DNA of 25,075 nt, from positions 1 to 25,075 of the forward strand of contig CAKTMQ010000012.1 in assembly GCA_934573945.1 (NCBI GenBank). Reading direction: 5' to 3'. Made by a program: the position numbers and the translations under genes. Of this stretch, positions 6,466-14,465 are shown one piece after another. The notes below the pieces were generated by a model. That model was given only the letters and a program-made list of their open reading frames with translations. It searched no databases and had not been told where the DNA came from. The first letter of the stretch is position 1; each line of letters starts with the position of its first letter. The DNA comes from an uncultured Oscillospiraceae bacterium (lineage in GTDB: Bacteria > Bacillota > Clostridia > Oscillospirales > Oscillospiraceae).

Positions 6466-8034
6466 TCACGCACCGACGTACTTCATGCCGGCGCCCTCAT
6501 TGACGACCTCCACGCTGCCCTGCTCCTCGATCCAGGTCTGATAGGCCTCGCTCTGCAGCTGCTCAGTGGCCAGCACCTTCCAGTAGGGATCGCCGAAGCT
6601 GTCCAGATACATCACGTGGCTGCCGTAAACGCTCTCCACCACGCCGGCGTCGCCCACCTTGCGGCCGTCCTCAAAGCACCAATCCAGGAAGCCGGGGACG
6701 TAGTTGCTGTGCTTGTAGAGACCGGTGTACAGGCCGCCGGTGGCAATGGAACCGCTGTCGTCGGACAGCTCGGTGACCATCTGCTCAAACAGCTCCACGG
6801 TAGCGCCGCCGTCCTTCCACTCCTGCAGCGCACGCTCGGCGTCGGCATGGGCGGCATCCTCCAGCGCCTGCAGATCGGCGTCATAGGTATCGGAGGAGGA
6901 GTCCAGCGTGGAGGAATCCACCTGGAAGAGGATGTGGCGGACGTTGACGGTGTTGTAGTCCTGCCGTGCACGGCTGTGGAACAGGACGAAGTAGACGTTG
7001 GAATCGGTGTCCACCACGTCGCTGTCGCCGGACTGGCGGGCGGCGTCAAAGACCCACTCGGTCACAGGGGTGCCGGAGTAGGAGCCGTCGTCCTCATGGG
7101 TGTAGGAGGCGATGTCCTCATAGTCGGCGGCGATGGCGTCCAGCGTCTCACCGGCGGCGAAACGGACGGCGGCATCAGCAGCGGCGTCCTGAGCGGCCTT
7201 CTTGGCAGCGGCCTGCTCGGCATCGGTGGCCTCCACGGTGTTGCCGTCGGCGTCGGTGGTGCTCTCAGCGGTGGCGCGGAAGGAGATATACTCAAAGTCA
7301 GCGGTGTCGAAGCTGTTCTTGTCCGCCTCGTAGCAGGCCTGCAGATCCGCGTCGCTGTAGTTCAGGCTGTCCATGAACTCCTCGGCGAAGTGGCTGGCCA
7401 GAGAGGTCATCTCATAGCAGGACTTGAAGGTGCTGAGGGTCATGTTGGAGCCGTAGACCAGCTTCAGATAGCTGGACAGGGAGACGCCGTTCTGGCTGGC
7501 ACCGGACTTGAGCTGCGTCAGCACGGCGTCCATCTCCTCCTGGGCGTGCTCGTCCATGGTGATGCCGTTGGCCTTGGCGTTGACGCTCAGCTTGTAGGTC
7601 TGCGCCAGGTTGGACTCGGCGGTGGTCTTCAGATACTGATCCCAGGTCACGTCGCCCTCGTCGGTGACGTTCAGCAGCATCTTGGCCATGGCGTTCATGG
7701 TCTGATCCTTATAGGAGGTGCTGGTGTCCAGACCCATGTAGCTGAAGTAGTTGCTGCGGGTCACGGAGTTGAGGGCGGTGTAATAGAAGTAGTCCACTTC
7801 ACCGGGGGTGAAGTCCTGTCCGTCCACCGTCAGCGCGGTGCTGCGGCGCTGGAAGATGCCGGAGTTGACCAGCAGCACGACCACGGCCACGATGACAAAC
7901 AAAACAGCGATGCCGCCGTAGACCAGGCGGTTCTTCTTCTGCTCGGCGGCCTCCTTGGCCAGACGTTCGGCACGGGGATCCACGCCCTGAGCAGCCCGCT
8001 CCTGACGGTTCTTCTTTTCTCTGGATGCACTCAT
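6466..8034 (-). CDS. membrane-anchored PrsA/SurA-like peptidyl-prolyl isomerase
   Basis: A 522-aa protein with a basic cytoplasmic N-terminus (about 36 residues rich in K/R/E), one transmembrane segment (about 37-58) and a large extracytoplasmic part. No lipobox is present, unlike typical PrsA lipoproteins. The SurA-like chaperone region (about 70-240) is followed by two parvulin-like segments. The first is degenerate (about 245-355, with an Ala-rich insert AAAKKAAQDAAADAA). The second starts at VNVRHILFQV (about 363) and ends in VYGSHVMYLDS. It is inferred to fold secreted proteins at the membrane surface. It has its own promoter, and the ribosome-binding site GAGAGG lies 11 nt before the ATG. 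Isomerase activity of either domain is not certain. Confidence 0.82.
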   Translation of the reverse strand: MSASREKKNRQERAAQGVDPRAERLAKEAAEQKKNRLVYGGIAVLFVIVAVVVLLVNSGIFQRRSTALTVDGQDFTPGEVDYFYYTALNSVTRSNYFSYMGLDTSTSYKDQTMNAMAKMLLNVTDEGDVTWDQYLKTTAESNLAQTYKLSVNAKANGITMDEHAQEEMDAVLTQLKSGASQNGVSLSSYLKLVYGSNMTLSTFKSCYEMTSLASHFAEEFMDSLNYSDADLQACYEADKNSFDTADFEYISFRATAESTTDADGNTVEATDAEQAAAKKAAQDAAADAAVRFAAGETLDAIAADYEDIASYTHEDDGSYSGTPVTEWVFDAARQSGDSDVVDTDSNVYFVLFHSRARQDYNTVNVRHILFQVDSSTLDSSSDTYDADLQALEDAAHADAERALQEWKDGGATVELFEQMVTELSDDSGSIATGGLYTGLYKHSNYVPGFLDWCFEDGRKVGDAGVVESVYGSHVMYLDSFGDPYWKVLATEQLQSEAYQTWIEEQGSVEVVNEGAGMKYVGA

Positions 8035-8094
8035 TTGTTTTCAGTCCTCTCAAGTGATAGGCGCAATACGCCCTTGTTCGTAAAATACCTGACC

Positions 8095-8123
8095 ATTATA
8101 CAGTAGATTTGTCAATTGTGCAA
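8095..8123 (-). promoter_or_regulatory. sigma-A-type promoter for the foldase gene
   Basis: On the minus strand TATAAT (8100-8095) lies 17 bp from TTGCAC (8123-8118). The -10 box is perfect and the -35 box is weak (3 of 6). A TTGACA occurs between them but is only 9 bp from the -10 box, so it is not the -35 of this promoter. Confidence 0.6.
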
Positions 8124-8159
8124 GTGTTATATTTTCCTCTTTGGGGCGGGGGGAAAAGC

Positions 8160-8192
8160 CGCGGGAAATACAATCTGTAATCATTTCCCGCG
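8160..8192. repeat. 10-bp perfect inverted repeat
   Basis: CGCGGGAAAT (8160-8169) and ATTTCCCGCG (8183-8192) are exact reverse complements separated by 13 nt. No T-run follows, so it is not an obvious terminator. It shares its TTTCCCGC core with the direct repeats to its right, suggesting one protein-binding array. Confidence 0.65.
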
Positions 8193-8211
8193 TTCTGCAT
8201 TTTTTCCGGCG

Positions 8212-8325
8212 TTTTCCCGCTTTTTTTCGGCAGCGCTCCGCCGGCTTCGGCAAATTACACAAGCGACAAAGTACCCGCTTCTTCTGCGATAGCCGCGTTT
8301 TACTTTACTTTTCCCGCTTTTTTCG
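8212..8325. repeat. direct repeats of TTTTCCCGCTTTTTT
   Basis: The 16-17-bp string TTTTCCCGCTTTTTT(T)CG occurs at 8212-8229 and again at 8309-8325. Shorter copies of the TTTCCCGC core lie at 8184-8191 and, inverted, at 8161-8168. The spacing is irregular. The tracts are pyrimidine-rich on the plus strand. Their role is unknown; iteron-like binding sites beside the DnaA boxes is the leading idea. Confidence 0.6.
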
Positions 8326-8386
8326 ATAGGCTTTTCCCTTTACATGGAATTTACATAATTCGATGCCGCATAACTTCTACAAGGAG

Positions 8387-8462
8387 TTATCCACATTATC
8401 CACAGTCTTTTCCACAGCGGACAAAGTGCGGTAAAAACAGGGATTTCTACGTATTTTCCACA
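8387..8462. other. cluster of four DnaA-box-like 9-mers (possible origin or DnaA-binding locus)
   Basis: Two perfect boxes TTATCCACA stand back to back (8387-8395 and 8396-8404), followed by TTTTCCACA at 8408-8416 and at 8454-8462, all in the same orientation. They match the TTATNCACA consensus or differ at one position. The surrounding 8035-8585 gap is AT-rich in an otherwise GC-rich window and contains repeat arrays and an AT-rich run near 8510-8532. It contains no gene that I can support. A short imperfect hairpin (8540-8561) lies just past the stop of the minus-strand permease gene. No dnaA or dnaN is in the window. Confidence 0.65.
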
Positions 8463-8585
8463 ATCAGGAAACGCCGCAAATGGGGTTTACACTCAAATTC
8501 CAACGCCGTTTTTGTTTACATAACACATATTACGCGGGCATTTTCTCCGTCACGGAAAAATTCTACCATCCGTCTATGGACAGCC

Positions 8586-9509
8586 TCAGTACAGCAGATA
8601 CTGCGCCAGTCCCACCACCAGCGGGATGGTCACCACGGAGACGGCGGTGTAGACCGACACCATGCTGGCGGCCAGCTGGGTATCGCAGTCAAATTTCTGG
8701 GCAAACATCCCCAGCAGGGCGGCGGGGGGTGTGCTGGCTGCGATCACCATCACCATGGCCACCACGCTGTCCACCCGCAGCAGCATACAGCCGCCGATGG
8801 TCAGCAGGGGGATTACCACCAGCCGCAGCGTCAGTGCCAGCCAGGAGCGACGGTCACTGAACGCCCGGCCGAAATTGGCGTGGCTGAGCTGATAGCCCAC
8901 CACCATAATGGGCAGGGGGGTGTTCATGCTGGCCAGATAGGTCAGGGGCGCCAGCACCAGCTCCGGCAGGCTGACGGACAGCAGATACAGTGCCACCGCC
9001 GCCACCACGCTGATGATGCCCGGGTTGAGCACCACGTTCCGCAGCCGCAGCTTTTTGGCATCGCCGGTCATCATGTACACGCCCACCGTCCAGCTCAGCA
9101 CCGTGAACACCACCACATAGGCCGAGCCGTAGAAAACGCCGATGCTGCCAAGCAGGGAGAGCATCAGCGGATAGCCCACAAAGGCGCAGTTGGAGAACAC
9201 CACGCCGAAGCGCAGCTCCCGGCAGGAGCCGTCCCTGCCCCGCAGCAGCAGCGCCAGCAGGATGCCCACCACGTGCACGGCGGCCGACAGTGCCAGCGAC
9301 AGCCAGAAGTTGTGGAGGTCGGCGTCGTTCCGCTCCCGCTGGAAGGCCACCACCAGCATGGCGGGGGCGACAACGTACATCACGATATTGGACAGCGCCA
9401 GACTGCCCCGGTCGTCCATCAGCTTGGCCTTGCCCAGGGCGAAGCCCACGGCCATCAGCAGAAACAGGATCAGCACCTGCTGTCCTACGGTCAGAAAAGA
9501 ATGGATCAT
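8586..9509 (-). CDS. AEC family permease (auxin efflux carrier/malate permease type)
   Basis: A 307-aa polytopic membrane protein with about ten hydrophobic helices in two repeats of five. Family features include the N-terminal LILFLLMAVGFALGKAKLMDD, NIVMYVVAPAMLV, the FSNCAFVGYPLMLSLLG motif (conserved N-x-x-F-x-G-x-P) and the C-terminal ASTPPAALLGMFAQKF with small/polar residues. Members export or import carboxylates or other small organic acids; the substrate is not predictable here. The ribosome-binding site AGAGAGG lies 7 nt before the ATG at 9509. The ATG overlaps the stop of the upstream MFS remnant (ATGA), showing that the permease was once translated as part of an operon with it. Confidence 0.88.
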   Translation of the reverse strand: MIHSFLTVGQQVLILFLLMAVGFALGKAKLMDDRGSLALSNIVMYVVAPAMLVVAFQRERNDADLHNFWLSLALSAAVHVVGILLALLLRGRDGSCRELRFGVVFSNCAFVGYPLMLSLLGSIGVFYGSAYVVVFTVLSWTVGVYMMTGDAKKLRLRNVVLNPGIISVVAAVALYLLSVSLPELVLAPLTYLASMNTPLPIMVVGYQLSHANFGRAFSDRRSWLALTLRLVVIPLLTIGGCMLLRVDSVVAMVMVIAASTPPAALLGMFAQKFDCDTQLAASMVSVYTAVSVVTIPLVVGLAQYLLY

Positions 9510-10017
9510 GCTCTTGCCTCTCTCTTATCAAAATAGTGGGAGGTGGCGGCGGTGACGATCACCGCGCCCACCAGTGCGCTGACGGTGTTGAAGATCAGCA
9601 GGGCGTTGACGCCGCCCCGATCCATCAGCCATCCGCCCGCAACGGCCATCACGGCGGGTCCCAGACCGCTGGAGAATACGTGGATCAGGCTCTCCCCGGC
9701 GCCTACCTTGGCGGTGATGTGGATCATGTAGGTGTTGCAGGTGGCGTGGGCGCCGTGCATCAGGGCGCAGCCCAGCAGCACCGCGAAGTTGGGGTACTTC
9801 CGCAGCAGCGCGCCGATGCCCAGCACCGGCGGCGGCGCCGTCTCTGTCCGGGGAGCGGGCGGCAGGGGATAGCGGAACGACCACACCGCCCCGATCTGCA
9901 CCGCCAGCGTCACCAGCAGCACCGGCAGGATCATATCCGGTGGGCGGCGAACCCGGCAAAGTAGCTGCCCTGGATTACCGCGTGGTGCAGATTCACTTTT
10001 CCCGCCAATCCTCTCAT
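9506..10017 (-). pseudogene. decayed MFS transporter with internal deletions
   Basis: The N-terminus and C-terminus are in different frames. From an ATG at 10017 (after GGAG at 8 nt) the frame reads MRGLAGKVNLHHAVIQGSYF and then AGFAA, the typical opening of a 12-helix MFS permease, and stops at 9931. From about 9930 another frame reads a helix (MILPVLLVTLAVQIGAVW), a loop and LLRKYPNFAVLLGCALMHGA, as at helices 6-7. It then jumps after VGAGESLI to LAG-like GPAVMAVAGGWLMDRGG, as near helices 11-12. The sum is about 170 codons where about 390 are normal. I infer one frameshifting deletion (helices 1-6) and a second, in-frame deletion (helices 8-10). The continuous 181-codon ORF from 10051 is an artefact of the junction. 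Confidence 0.7.
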
Positions 10018-10086
10018 ATACCCCGCTCCGTTCGACAAAACACTGCAACATACTACCACAAATGCAAAAACTGTCAAGGTCAAAGG

Positions 10087-10115
10087 TTGTGTTTCCGGGA
10101 AAAAAGGACTATAAT
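10087..10115 (+). promoter_or_regulatory. sigma-A-type promoter for polA
   Basis: TTGTGT (10087-10092) and TATAAT (10110-10115) are 17 bp apart. Transcription would start about 35 nt before the polA ATG, which has AAGGAG at 10145-10150, 8 nt upstream. Confidence 0.65.
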
Positions 10116-10158
10116 AAATTCTCTATGTATTATGTAAGGATGACAAGGAGCAGCAGCC

Positions 10159-12834
10159 ATGAAACTGATGGTTCTTGACGGCAACAGCATCATCAACCGC
10201 GCCTTTTACGGCGTGAAGCCCCTGACCACCCGGGAGGGGCTGTATACCAACGCCATTTACGGCTTTCTCAATATGCTCCAGCGGTTTGTGGACGAGGAGC
10301 AGCCGGAGGCGCTGTGCGTGGCCTTTGACCGGCGGGAGCCCACCTTCCGCCATCAGGCGGACGCGGCCTACAAGGCCACCCGCAAGGGGATGCCGGAGGA
10401 GCTGGCGCAGCAGATGCCGGTGATGAAGCAGGTGCTCTCCGCCATGGCCATCCCCTGCTATGAGCTGGTGGGCTACGAGGCGGACGACCTGCTGGGCACC
10501 ATCTCCCGCAGCTGTGAGCGGCGGGGCTGGGAGTGCGTGGTGGTCACCGGCGACAAGGACAGTCTCCAGCTCATTACCGGCCGCACCAGGGTGAAGCTGG
10601 TGTCCTCCCGGATGGGACAGACCGTCACCACCGACATGACCGAGACGGCGTTCCGGGAGAAGTACGGCTTCGACCCCATCCATATGATCGATCTGAAAGC
10701 CCTGATGGGCGACAGCAGCGACAATATCCCCGGCGTGCCGGGCATCGGTGAAAAGACGGCCATGGCGCTGGTGCAGCGCTACGGCAGCATCGACGCGCTG
10801 TACGCCGCCATGCCGGAGGTGGAGGCCAAGCCCGCCGCCATCCGGAAGCTGGCGGAGGGGGAGGAGTCCGCCCGGCGCAGCTGCTGGCTGGCCACCATCG
10901 TCACCGACGCGCCGCTGGAGTTCGACCCGGAGGACGCGGTGCGCCAGCCCTTCCGGCCGGAGCTGTACGACCTGTTCCTGCGTCTGGAATTCACCCGGCT
11001 GATCCAGAAATACGGCCTGACGCCCGGCGCAGCGGCGCCGGCGGAAGCGCCGGAGACGCCCTCCGGGGAGACGGACGACTATCTGACCACCGTGGAGCAG
11101 CCCCGGACGGACGAGGACGGGGCGCGGCTGCTGGCCATGTGGCGCGATGCGCCCCATGTGGCGGTGTACGGTCTCAGCGATCTGCGGACGCTGGCGGTGG
11201 ACTGCGAGGTGGACGAGCACCACGGCGTGACGGCCATCCTCCGCGCCGACCGGTTCGAGGGCGACTGGACGGCGCTGCTGCGGGGACTGTTCTCCGCTCA
11301 GGTGCGCAAGGCCGCCCACGACGTGAAGGATATGACCCGCGCCGCGCTGGCGCAGGGGCTGGAGCCGGAGGGCTTTGTGTTCGACACGGCGCTGGCGGGC
11401 TATCTGCTGGACGCCACCGCCGCCAGCTGCGACCTGCCCCATCTGTTCACCGCCTACTGCGGCGCGGAGCTGCCTGCGGCGGCGCATCTGGCGCCGGACG
11501 CCTTTGCCCCGCTGGCGGAGGATACCGCCCAGGCGGAGGCGTCACTGTGCAGCTATGCCTCCGCCGTGGCGGCGCTGTACGAGGTGCTGCCGCCCAAGCT
11601 GGCGGCGCTGGATATGACGGCGCTGCTCCACGAGATGGAGCTGCCCCTGTGCCGGGTGCTGGCGGAGATGGAGCTGGCGGGCTTCGGGCTGGACGGCGCG
11701 GCGCTTGCCCGATTCGGGCAGGAGCTGGGACAGCGGACGGCGCAGCTGGAGCAGGCCATCTACGACATGGCCGGTGAGACCTTCAACATCAATTCGCCCC
11801 GGCAGCTGGGGACGATCCTGTTTGACAAGCTGCAGCTGCCCCACGGGAAAAAGACCAAGACCGGCTGGTCCACCAACGCCGAGGTGCTGGAGAAGCTGCG
11901 GTACGAGGCGCCCATCGTGGACTGCGTGCTGACCTACCGGCAGTACGCCAAGCTGCGCTCCACCTATGCCGACGGCCTGCTGCGGGCGGTGTCACCGGAC
12001 GGCCGGGTGCGCACCAGCTTCCAGATGACCGCCACCGCCACCGGGCGGCTCAGCTCCACGGAGCCGAACCTGCAGAACATCCCCACCCGCACGGAGCTGG
12101 GCAGCCAGATCCGGCGGCTGTTCGTGGCCGGGGAGGGGAACGTGCTGGTGGACGCGGACTACTCCCAGATCGAGCTGCGGCTGCTGGCGCACATGGCCGG
12201 TGACGAGGCCATGATCCAGGCGTTCCGCCACCATGCGGATTTCCACACCGTCACCGCCGCCAAGGTGTTCCACGTGCCGGAGGATGAGGTGACGCCGGAG
12301 ATGCGCCGCCATGCCAAGGCGGTGAATTTCGGCATCGTCTACGGCATCTCCCCCTTCTCCCTCAGTCAGGACATCGGCGTGACCATGCAGGAGGCCAAGG
12401 ACTACATGGAGCGGTATTTTGAGACCTACCCCGGGGTGCGGCAGTACATGACCGACGTGGTGGCGCGGGCGAAGGAGGACGGCTATGTGGAGACGCTGTA
12501 CCACCGCCGCCGTGCCCTGCCGGAGATCCACGCCGCCAACTTCATCCAGCGCTCCTTCGGGGAGCGCGTGGCGCTGAATATGCCCATTCAGGGCACGGCG
12601 GCGGACGTGATCAAGCTGGCCATGGTGCGTGTCTGGCGGCGGCTGCGGCGGGAGGGCTTGCAGGCGCGGCTTATCATGCAGGTGCACGACGAGCTGATCG
12701 TGGAGTGCCCGGAAGCGGAGCGGCAGCAGGTGGAGAAGCTGCTGCGGCAGGAGATGGAAGAGGTGGCGCAGCTGGCGGTGCCGCTGGTGGCGGAAGCCCA
12801 CAGCGGCCGGAACTGGCTGGAGGCCAAGGGATAA
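10159..12834 (+). CDS. polA: DNA polymerase I
   Basis: An 891-aa family A polymerase for Okazaki-fragment maturation and repair. Residues 1 to about 290 are the 5'-3' flap nuclease (LMVLDGNSIINRAFYG at the start, YEADDLLGT, VTGDKDSLQLI, MGDSSDNIPGVPGIGEKTA). About 310-480 is the exonuclease-like domain, where the catalytic acidic motifs look eroded, as in Bacillus Pol I, so proofreading is probably absent. The polymerase region follows: TATGRLSSTEPNLQNIP, motif A DADYSQIELRLLAHMAGD, motif B RRHAKAVNFGIVYG and motif C MQVHDELIVE. The length and order are normal. It is followed 9 nt later by rimI and tsaD on the same strand. The alternative-frame ORFs over this gene are shadows. Confidence 0.98.
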   Translation: MKLMVLDGNSIINRAFYGVKPLTTREGLYTNAIYGFLNMLQRFVDEEQPEALCVAFDRREPTFRHQADAAYKATRKGMPEELAQQMPVMKQVLSAMAIPCYELVGYEADDLLGTISRSCERRGWECVVVTGDKDSLQLITGRTRVKLVSSRMGQTVTTDMTETAFREKYGFDPIHMIDLKALMGDSSDNIPGVPGIGEKTAMALVQRYGSIDALYAAMPEVEAKPAAIRKLAEGEESARRSCWLATIVTDAPLEFDPEDAVRQPFRPELYDLFLRLEFTRLIQKYGLTPGAAAPAEAPETPSGETDDYLTTVEQPRTDEDGARLLAMWRDAPHVAVYGLSDLRTLAVDCEVDEHHGVTAILRADRFEGDWTALLRGLFSAQVRKAAHDVKDMTRAALAQGLEPEGFVFDTALAGYLLDATAASCDLPHLFTAYCGAELPAAAHLAPDAFAPLAEDTAQAEASLCSYASAVAALYEVLPPKLAALDMTALLHEMELPLCRVLAEMELAGFGLDGAALARFGQELGQRTAQLEQAIYDMAGETFNINSPRQLGTILFDKLQLPHGKKTKTGWSTNAEVLEKLRYEAPIVDCVLTYRQYAKLRSTYADGLLRAVSPDGRVRTSFQMTATATGRLSSTEPNLQNIPTRTELGSQIRRLFVAGEGNVLVDADYSQIELRLLAHMAGDEAMIQAFRHHADFHTVTAAKVFHVPEDEVTPEMRRHAKAVNFGIVYGISPFSLSQDIGVTMQEAKDYMERYFETYPGVRQYMTDVVARAKEDGYVETLYHRRRALPEIHAANFIQRSFGERVALNMPIQGTAADVIKLAMVRVWRRLRREGLQARLIMQVHDELIVECPEAERQQVEKLLRQEMEEVAQLAVPLVAEAHSGRNWLEAKG

Positions 12835-12843
12835 GGAGAGACT

Positions 12844-13314
12844 ATGGATCAGATCACCATCGTACCCATGCACGCGGATCATCTGGACGAGATCGCGGCA
12901 TTGGAGAGAATATGCTTTTCCCGCCCCTGGTCGCGGAAGATGCTGGCCGAGGAGCTGGAGAACCAGTGCGCCGCCTTTCTGACGGCGCTGGACGCCGTCA
13001 CCGGTAAGGTGGTGGGCTATGCCGGACTGCTGGTGGTGGCCGACGAGGGCTATATCACCAACGTGGCGGTGCTGCCGGAGTACCGCCGCCGGGGCGTGGC
13101 CGCCAGACTGCTGCAGGTGTTCTGCGACTTTGCGGCGGGGCAGAAGCTGGCCTTCCTCACGCTGGAGGTGCGGCCGTCCAACGAGGCGGCCATCGCGCTG
13201 TATACCGGCTTCGGCTTCACGGAGCGGGGACGGCGGCGGAATTACTACGATCTGCCCAAAGAGGACGCGCTGATCCTCACCCGGGACTTTGCGCAGGAGG
13301 AGGGACAGGCATGA
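12844..13314 (+). CDS. rimI: ribosomal-protein-alanine N-acetyltransferase
   Basis: A 156-aa GNAT acetyltransferase. The acetyl-CoA-binding motif A reads TNVAVLPEYRRRGVAARLL (R-R-x-G-V-A), followed by LEVRPSNEAAIALYTGFGF and RRNYYDLPKEDALIL, the standard RimI ending. RimI acetylates the N-terminus of ribosomal protein S18 in E. coli, and Clostridia keep it beside the t6A genes. The ribosome-binding site TAAGGAG lies 6 nt before the ATG. Its TGA overlaps the tsaD ATG, so the two are translationally coupled. The usual third partner, tsaB, is not in this cluster; polA occupies the upstream position. Confidence 0.93.
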   Translation: MDQITIVPMHADHLDEIAALERICFSRPWSRKMLAEELENQCAAFLTALDAVTGKVVGYAGLLVVADEGYITNVAVLPEYRRRGVAARLLQVFCDFAAGQKLAFLTLEVRPSNEAAIALYTGFGFTERGRRRNYYDLPKEDALILTRDFAQEEGQA

Positions 13315-14324
13315 ACATACTGGCATTTGAATCCTCCTGCGACGAGACCGCCGTGGCGGTGGTGCGGGACGGGCGGCAGGTGCTGTCCGACGCCATCCTC
13401 TCTCAGGCGGATATGCACGCCCTCTACGGCGGCGTGGTGCCGGAGATTGCCTCCCGCAAGCACGTGGAGGCCATCGCCGGGCTGACGGAGCAGGCGCTTT
13501 TACAGGCGGGACTGACGAAGCGGGACGTGGACGCGGTGGCCGTCACCTACGCGCCGGGGCTCATCGGCGCGGTGCTGGTGGCCGTCAGCTTTGCCAAGTC
13601 CGCCGCCTGGTCGCTGGGCGTGCCGCTGATCCCGGTGCACCATGTCCGGGGACACATTGCCGCCAACTATCTGGCGTTTCCGGAGCTGGAACCGCCGTTT
13701 CTGGCGCTGGCCATCTCCGGCGGCAATACGCTGCTGGTGGATGTGGCGGATTATACGGATATGCGGGTGCTGGGCGCCACCCGGGACGACGCGGCGGGGG
13801 AGTGCTTCGACAAGGCCGCCCGCGTGCTGGGCTTGCCCTATCCCGGCGGCAAGCCCATGGATCTGCTGGCGCAGCAGTCGGCGGGCGGCGTGTACGCCCT
13901 GCCCCGCGCCCACGTGGAGGGCGCGCCGCTGGATATGAGCTTTTCCGGCCTGAAAACGGCGGTGGTGAATCTGGCGCACAACGCCGCCCAGAAGGGCGCG
14001 CCGCTGGACGCGGCGGCGCTGGCGCGGGACTTTACCCGGGCCGTCAGCGACGAGCTGACGGATCGCGCCTCGCTGGCGCTGGCGGTGACCGGCCGCAAGG
14101 TGCTGGTGGCGGCGGGCGGCGTGGCCGCCAACTCCTTCATCCGCGCCGACCTGCAGCGGCTGTGCGAGGCGCGGGGCGTGAAGCTGTACCTGCCGCCGCT
14201 GAAATGGTGCGGCGACAACGGCGCCATGATCGGCGCCCAGGGCTACTATGAGTACATGGCCGGCGTCCGGGGTGATCTGACGCTGAACGGCTACGCCACC
14301 ATGGAGCTGGATCAATTGGTGTAA
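13311..14324 (+). CDS. tsaD: tRNA N6-adenosine threonylcarbamoyltransferase
   Basis: TsaD (Gcp/YgjD/Kae1) transfers the threonylcarbamoyl group to A37 of ANN-decoding tRNAs, working with TsaB and TsaE. The 337-aa protein has the ASKHA-fold start LAFESSCDETAVAVV, the metal-binding His111 and His115 in HHVRGHIAANY, the nucleotide-site segments ISGGNTLL and GGVAANSFIRADL, and the CGDNGAMIG ending. The length is normal. The ATG overlaps the rimI stop (ATGA). The end is followed by a GC-rich hairpin and then a bidirectional terminator. The product t6A is the substrate of TcdA, encoded at 5640-6386. Confidence 0.97.
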   Translation: MNILAFESSCDETAVAVVRDGRQVLSDAILSQADMHALYGGVVPEIASRKHVEAIAGLTEQALLQAGLTKRDVDAVAVTYAPGLIGAVLVAVSFAKSAAWSLGVPLIPVHHVRGHIAANYLAFPELEPPFLALAISGGNTLLVDVADYTDMRVLGATRDDAAGECFDKAARVLGLPYPGGKPMDLLAQQSAGGVYALPRAHVEGAPLDMSFSGLKTAVVNLAHNAAQKGAPLDAAALARDFTRAVSDELTDRASLALAVTGRKVLVAAGGVAANSFIRADLQRLCEARGVKLYLPPLKWCGDNGAMIGAQGYYEYMAGVRGDLTLNGYATMELDQLV

Positions 14325-14371
14325 TAGATCTGCCGGTGTCATCGATTTGTATTTTCGTGAAGAATGCAGGC

Positions 14372-14392
14372 GGGCGGGGCTTTGCCCCGCCC
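14372..14392. repeat. GC-rich hairpin after tsaD
   Basis: GGGCGGGGC and GCCCCGCCC form a perfect 9-bp stem with a TTT loop, 48 nt past the tsaD stop. No T-run follows, so it is probably a REP-like palindrome or an RNA 3'-end stabiliser and not the terminator itself. Confidence 0.6.
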
Positions 14393-14412
14393 CTGTAAAT
14401 TTCTATACGCAA

Positions 14413-14455
14413 GACATAAAAAAATCACTCCCCGGAGGGAGTGATTTTTTATGTC
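14413..14455. terminator. bidirectional terminator between tsaD and the TasA-like gene
   Basis: The arms GACATAAAAAAATCACTCC (14413-14431) and GGGAGTGATTTTTTATGTC (14437-14455) pair with a one-base bulge. A/T-runs within the arms give a U-tract in either direction, so it serves both tsaD (+) and the convergent gene ending at 14466 (-). Confidence 0.88.
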
Positions 14456-14465
14456 GTAAAGGGGT

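Noticed and set aside
6616..8106. 496-codon plus-strand frame opposite the foldase gene
   Set aside because: The translation is a Gly/Val/His-rich shadow of the minus-strand foldase gene, which has a promoter, ribosome-binding site, TM segment and domains.
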